This document shows positions 21,660 to 22,734 of a DNA stretch of 22,734 nt, one piece after another. The DNA comes from Prevotellaceae bacterium UBA6974. Its GTDB lineage: Bacteria; Bacteroidota; Bacteroidia; Bacteroidales; Bacteroidaceae. Position 1 is the first letter of the stretch, and each line of letters opens with the position of its first letter. The DNA lies in contig DJYQ01000026.1 in assembly GCA_002450165.1 (NCBI GenBank), forward strand, positions 1 to 22,734, given 5' to 3'. Position numbers and translations under genes: made by a program. Below the pieces are notes generated by a model. That model made no database searches. It was not told the DNA's origin and saw only the letters and a program-made list of their open reading frames with translations.

Positions 21660-22684
21660 ATTTGTTGTGTTTCAGATTGTTTCTTTTTGTCCGAAAGCAG
21701 GAAAGCTCCGGCTATAAGGGTTCCGGAAATACTGTGATAGGCGCAGCTTATGGCGCATGGGAATACTGCCAGTGCTGCAAGTGGATTGGCGGCTATCATG
21801 GCGGGTGTTGCGAAGAAATTGCGGGACAGTACTGTTGCCATTCCTGCATTCTGCATGCCTACCTCGATGCTTATGGTGCGTTTCTTGGCTGTGTTGAAGC
21901 CGAACAGTTTGCCGACGCAGTATCCCAGCAGGTATCCCAAACCGTTGTGGCATGTGACTACGGCGAGTGTGATGAGTATCAGGTTTAATCCGTTTTCGCG
22001 CAGTTGGGGTGAAACGGTAAATATTACGCCGCCTACAATCAGGGCAAGGCATATTACGCTGGCTCCTGGCAGCAGGGGGCGCAAGGTCTGCTCGTTCCAT
22101 TTGCGCATCCTTTCTGTCTGTGAGCATCCGTAGTTGAGCAGTATGCCGGCTGTAATGGGCAATATGGTGACAATTAGGATGTTTTGGAACATGCCCCATG
22201 CATCTACATTGATTTCTGCTCCGGCGAGCCACAGTACCAGCAATGGTGTTACAAAGGGGGCCAAAAGGGTGCTGACGGTTGTCATGCCTACCGAGAAGGC
22301 AACATCTCCGTGGCACAGGAAACTCATTATGTTGCTGCTTACACCACCGGGACATGAGCCTACGAGGATTATGCCTACTGACAGGTAGGGGTCCAGGTGG
22401 AATATCCGGCTCAGTGTCCATGCGACGAGGGGCATAATGGTAAACTGGGCCAATGTGCCTATCAGTATGTCTAATGGTCTTTGCAGTAGGATGACGAAGT
22501 CCTCGGTGCTGAGTGTGCATCCCATGGTAAGCATGATGAGACCCAGGATTATGCTGGCTCTCTGTCCTTGCTGAACCCATGCAAAGGATTCGGGAAAGAA
22601 AAAGGCTACTACGGCAATTAATATTATGAAAAATGAGGTATATGTTGCCAGCCAGTGGCTGATGTATTGCAGATATTTAATCAT
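21656..22684 (-). CDS. Bile acid:sodium symporter family (BASS) transporter
   Basis: An inner-membrane protein of 342 residues with about nine or ten hydrophobic helices. The BASS signatures are present: VGSCPGGVSSNIMSFLCHGD (about 108-127) and SIEVGMQNAGMATVLS (272-287), the crossing and sodium-site regions. Bacterial members carry organic anions, pantoate or similar solutes; this substrate cannot be assigned. It is the first gene of the operon with the TlpA-like protein and luxS, overlapping the former by four bases. A -7 box lies about 30 bases upstream at the window edge. Confidence 0.9.
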   Translation of the reverse strand: MIKYLQYISHWLATYTSFFIILIAVVAFFFPESFAWVQQGQRASIILGLIMLTMGCTLSTEDFVILLQRPLDILIGTLAQFTIMPLVAWTLSRIFHLDPYLSVGIILVGSCPGGVSSNIMSFLCHGDVAFSVGMTTVSTLLAPFVTPLLVLWLAGAEINVDAWGMFQNILIVTILPITAGILLNYGCSQTERMRKWNEQTLRPLLPGASVICLALIVGGVIFTVSPQLRENGLNLILITLAVVTCHNGLGYLLGYCVGKLFGFNTAKKRTISIEVGMQNAGMATVLSRNFFATPAMIAANPLAALAVFPCAISCAYHSISGTLIAGAFLLSDKKKQSETQQI

Positions 22685-22714
22685 TTATGAAAATGTGGTT
22701 AATGTTTGCCCGTG

Positions 22715-22722
22715 CAAAGTTA
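22715..22722 (-). promoter_or_regulatory. -7 box of the transporter-tlpA-luxS operon
   Basis: TAACTTTG on the minus strand fits TAnnTTTG and is 30 bases before the ATG. The matching -33 element would lie beyond the end of the window. Confidence 0.5.
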
Positions 22723-22734
22723 CGAAAAGTCGAG

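Overview
The window looks like a chromosomal segment of a Bacteroidales bacterium, probably Prevotellaceae-like. The evidence is Bacteroidetes-type promoters (TAnnTTTG -7 boxes, some with an upstream TTG/TTTG), weak or absent Shine-Dalgarno sites, the acpP-fabF-rnc gene order, a Big_5 lipoprotein, a DUF4369-like TlpA protein and luxS. Assignment below order level is inference.

Layout. (1) 1-881, minus: the N-terminal half of ATP-dependent PEP carboxykinase, cut by the window edge. (2) 1034-6871, minus: a tight operon acpP, fabF, rnc, a GH3-family adenylating enzyme and an Ig-like lipoprotein. It has a hairpin plus T-run between acpP and fabF and a 122-bp rnc/GH3 overlap. (3) 7064-10332: a DsbD-type thiol:disulfide transporter (plus), a sirtuin (minus, tail overlapping dsbD by 15 bp) and a low-molecular-weight tyrosine phosphatase (plus) whose -7 box lies only 4 bases from its ATG. 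(4) 10364-10903: an intergenic island of degenerate repeats with a strict 11-bp period. (5) 11074-17135: an AT-rich accessory stretch. It holds a small DpnD/PcfM-like protein, an exported protein of unknown function, a decayed lipoprotein gene, and a two-gene operon coding for a PD-(D/E)XK-DUF2075 NTPase and an SF1 (Upf1-like) helicase with a C-terminal nuclease domain. (6) 17187-19762, plus: an exported thioredoxin-like protein, an SGNH hydrolase and a threonine aldolase, with a structured intergenic element before the hydrolase. (7) 19819-22684, minus: tRNA-Leu(CAA), then an operon read as BASS-family transporter, TlpA-like protein, luxS.

The best candidate for an undescribed system is the nuclease/helicase pair at 12259-17135. 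Each protein carries both an NTPase motor and a nuclease-like domain, the pair sits in AT-rich sequence beside gene debris, and a 24-bp exact repeat occurs just before it and again 5.7 kb downstream. Two-gene helicase-nuclease cassettes of this sort are often anti-phage or anti-plasmid defence. That role is inferred from architecture and context; I could not match the pair to a named system.

The other genes are ordinary housekeeping or envelope functions: fatty-acid synthesis and RNA processing in one operon, periplasmic redox proteins in three places, and the LuxS step of methyl-cycle recycling. CDS boundaries were read from the sequence; no database or structure search was available.
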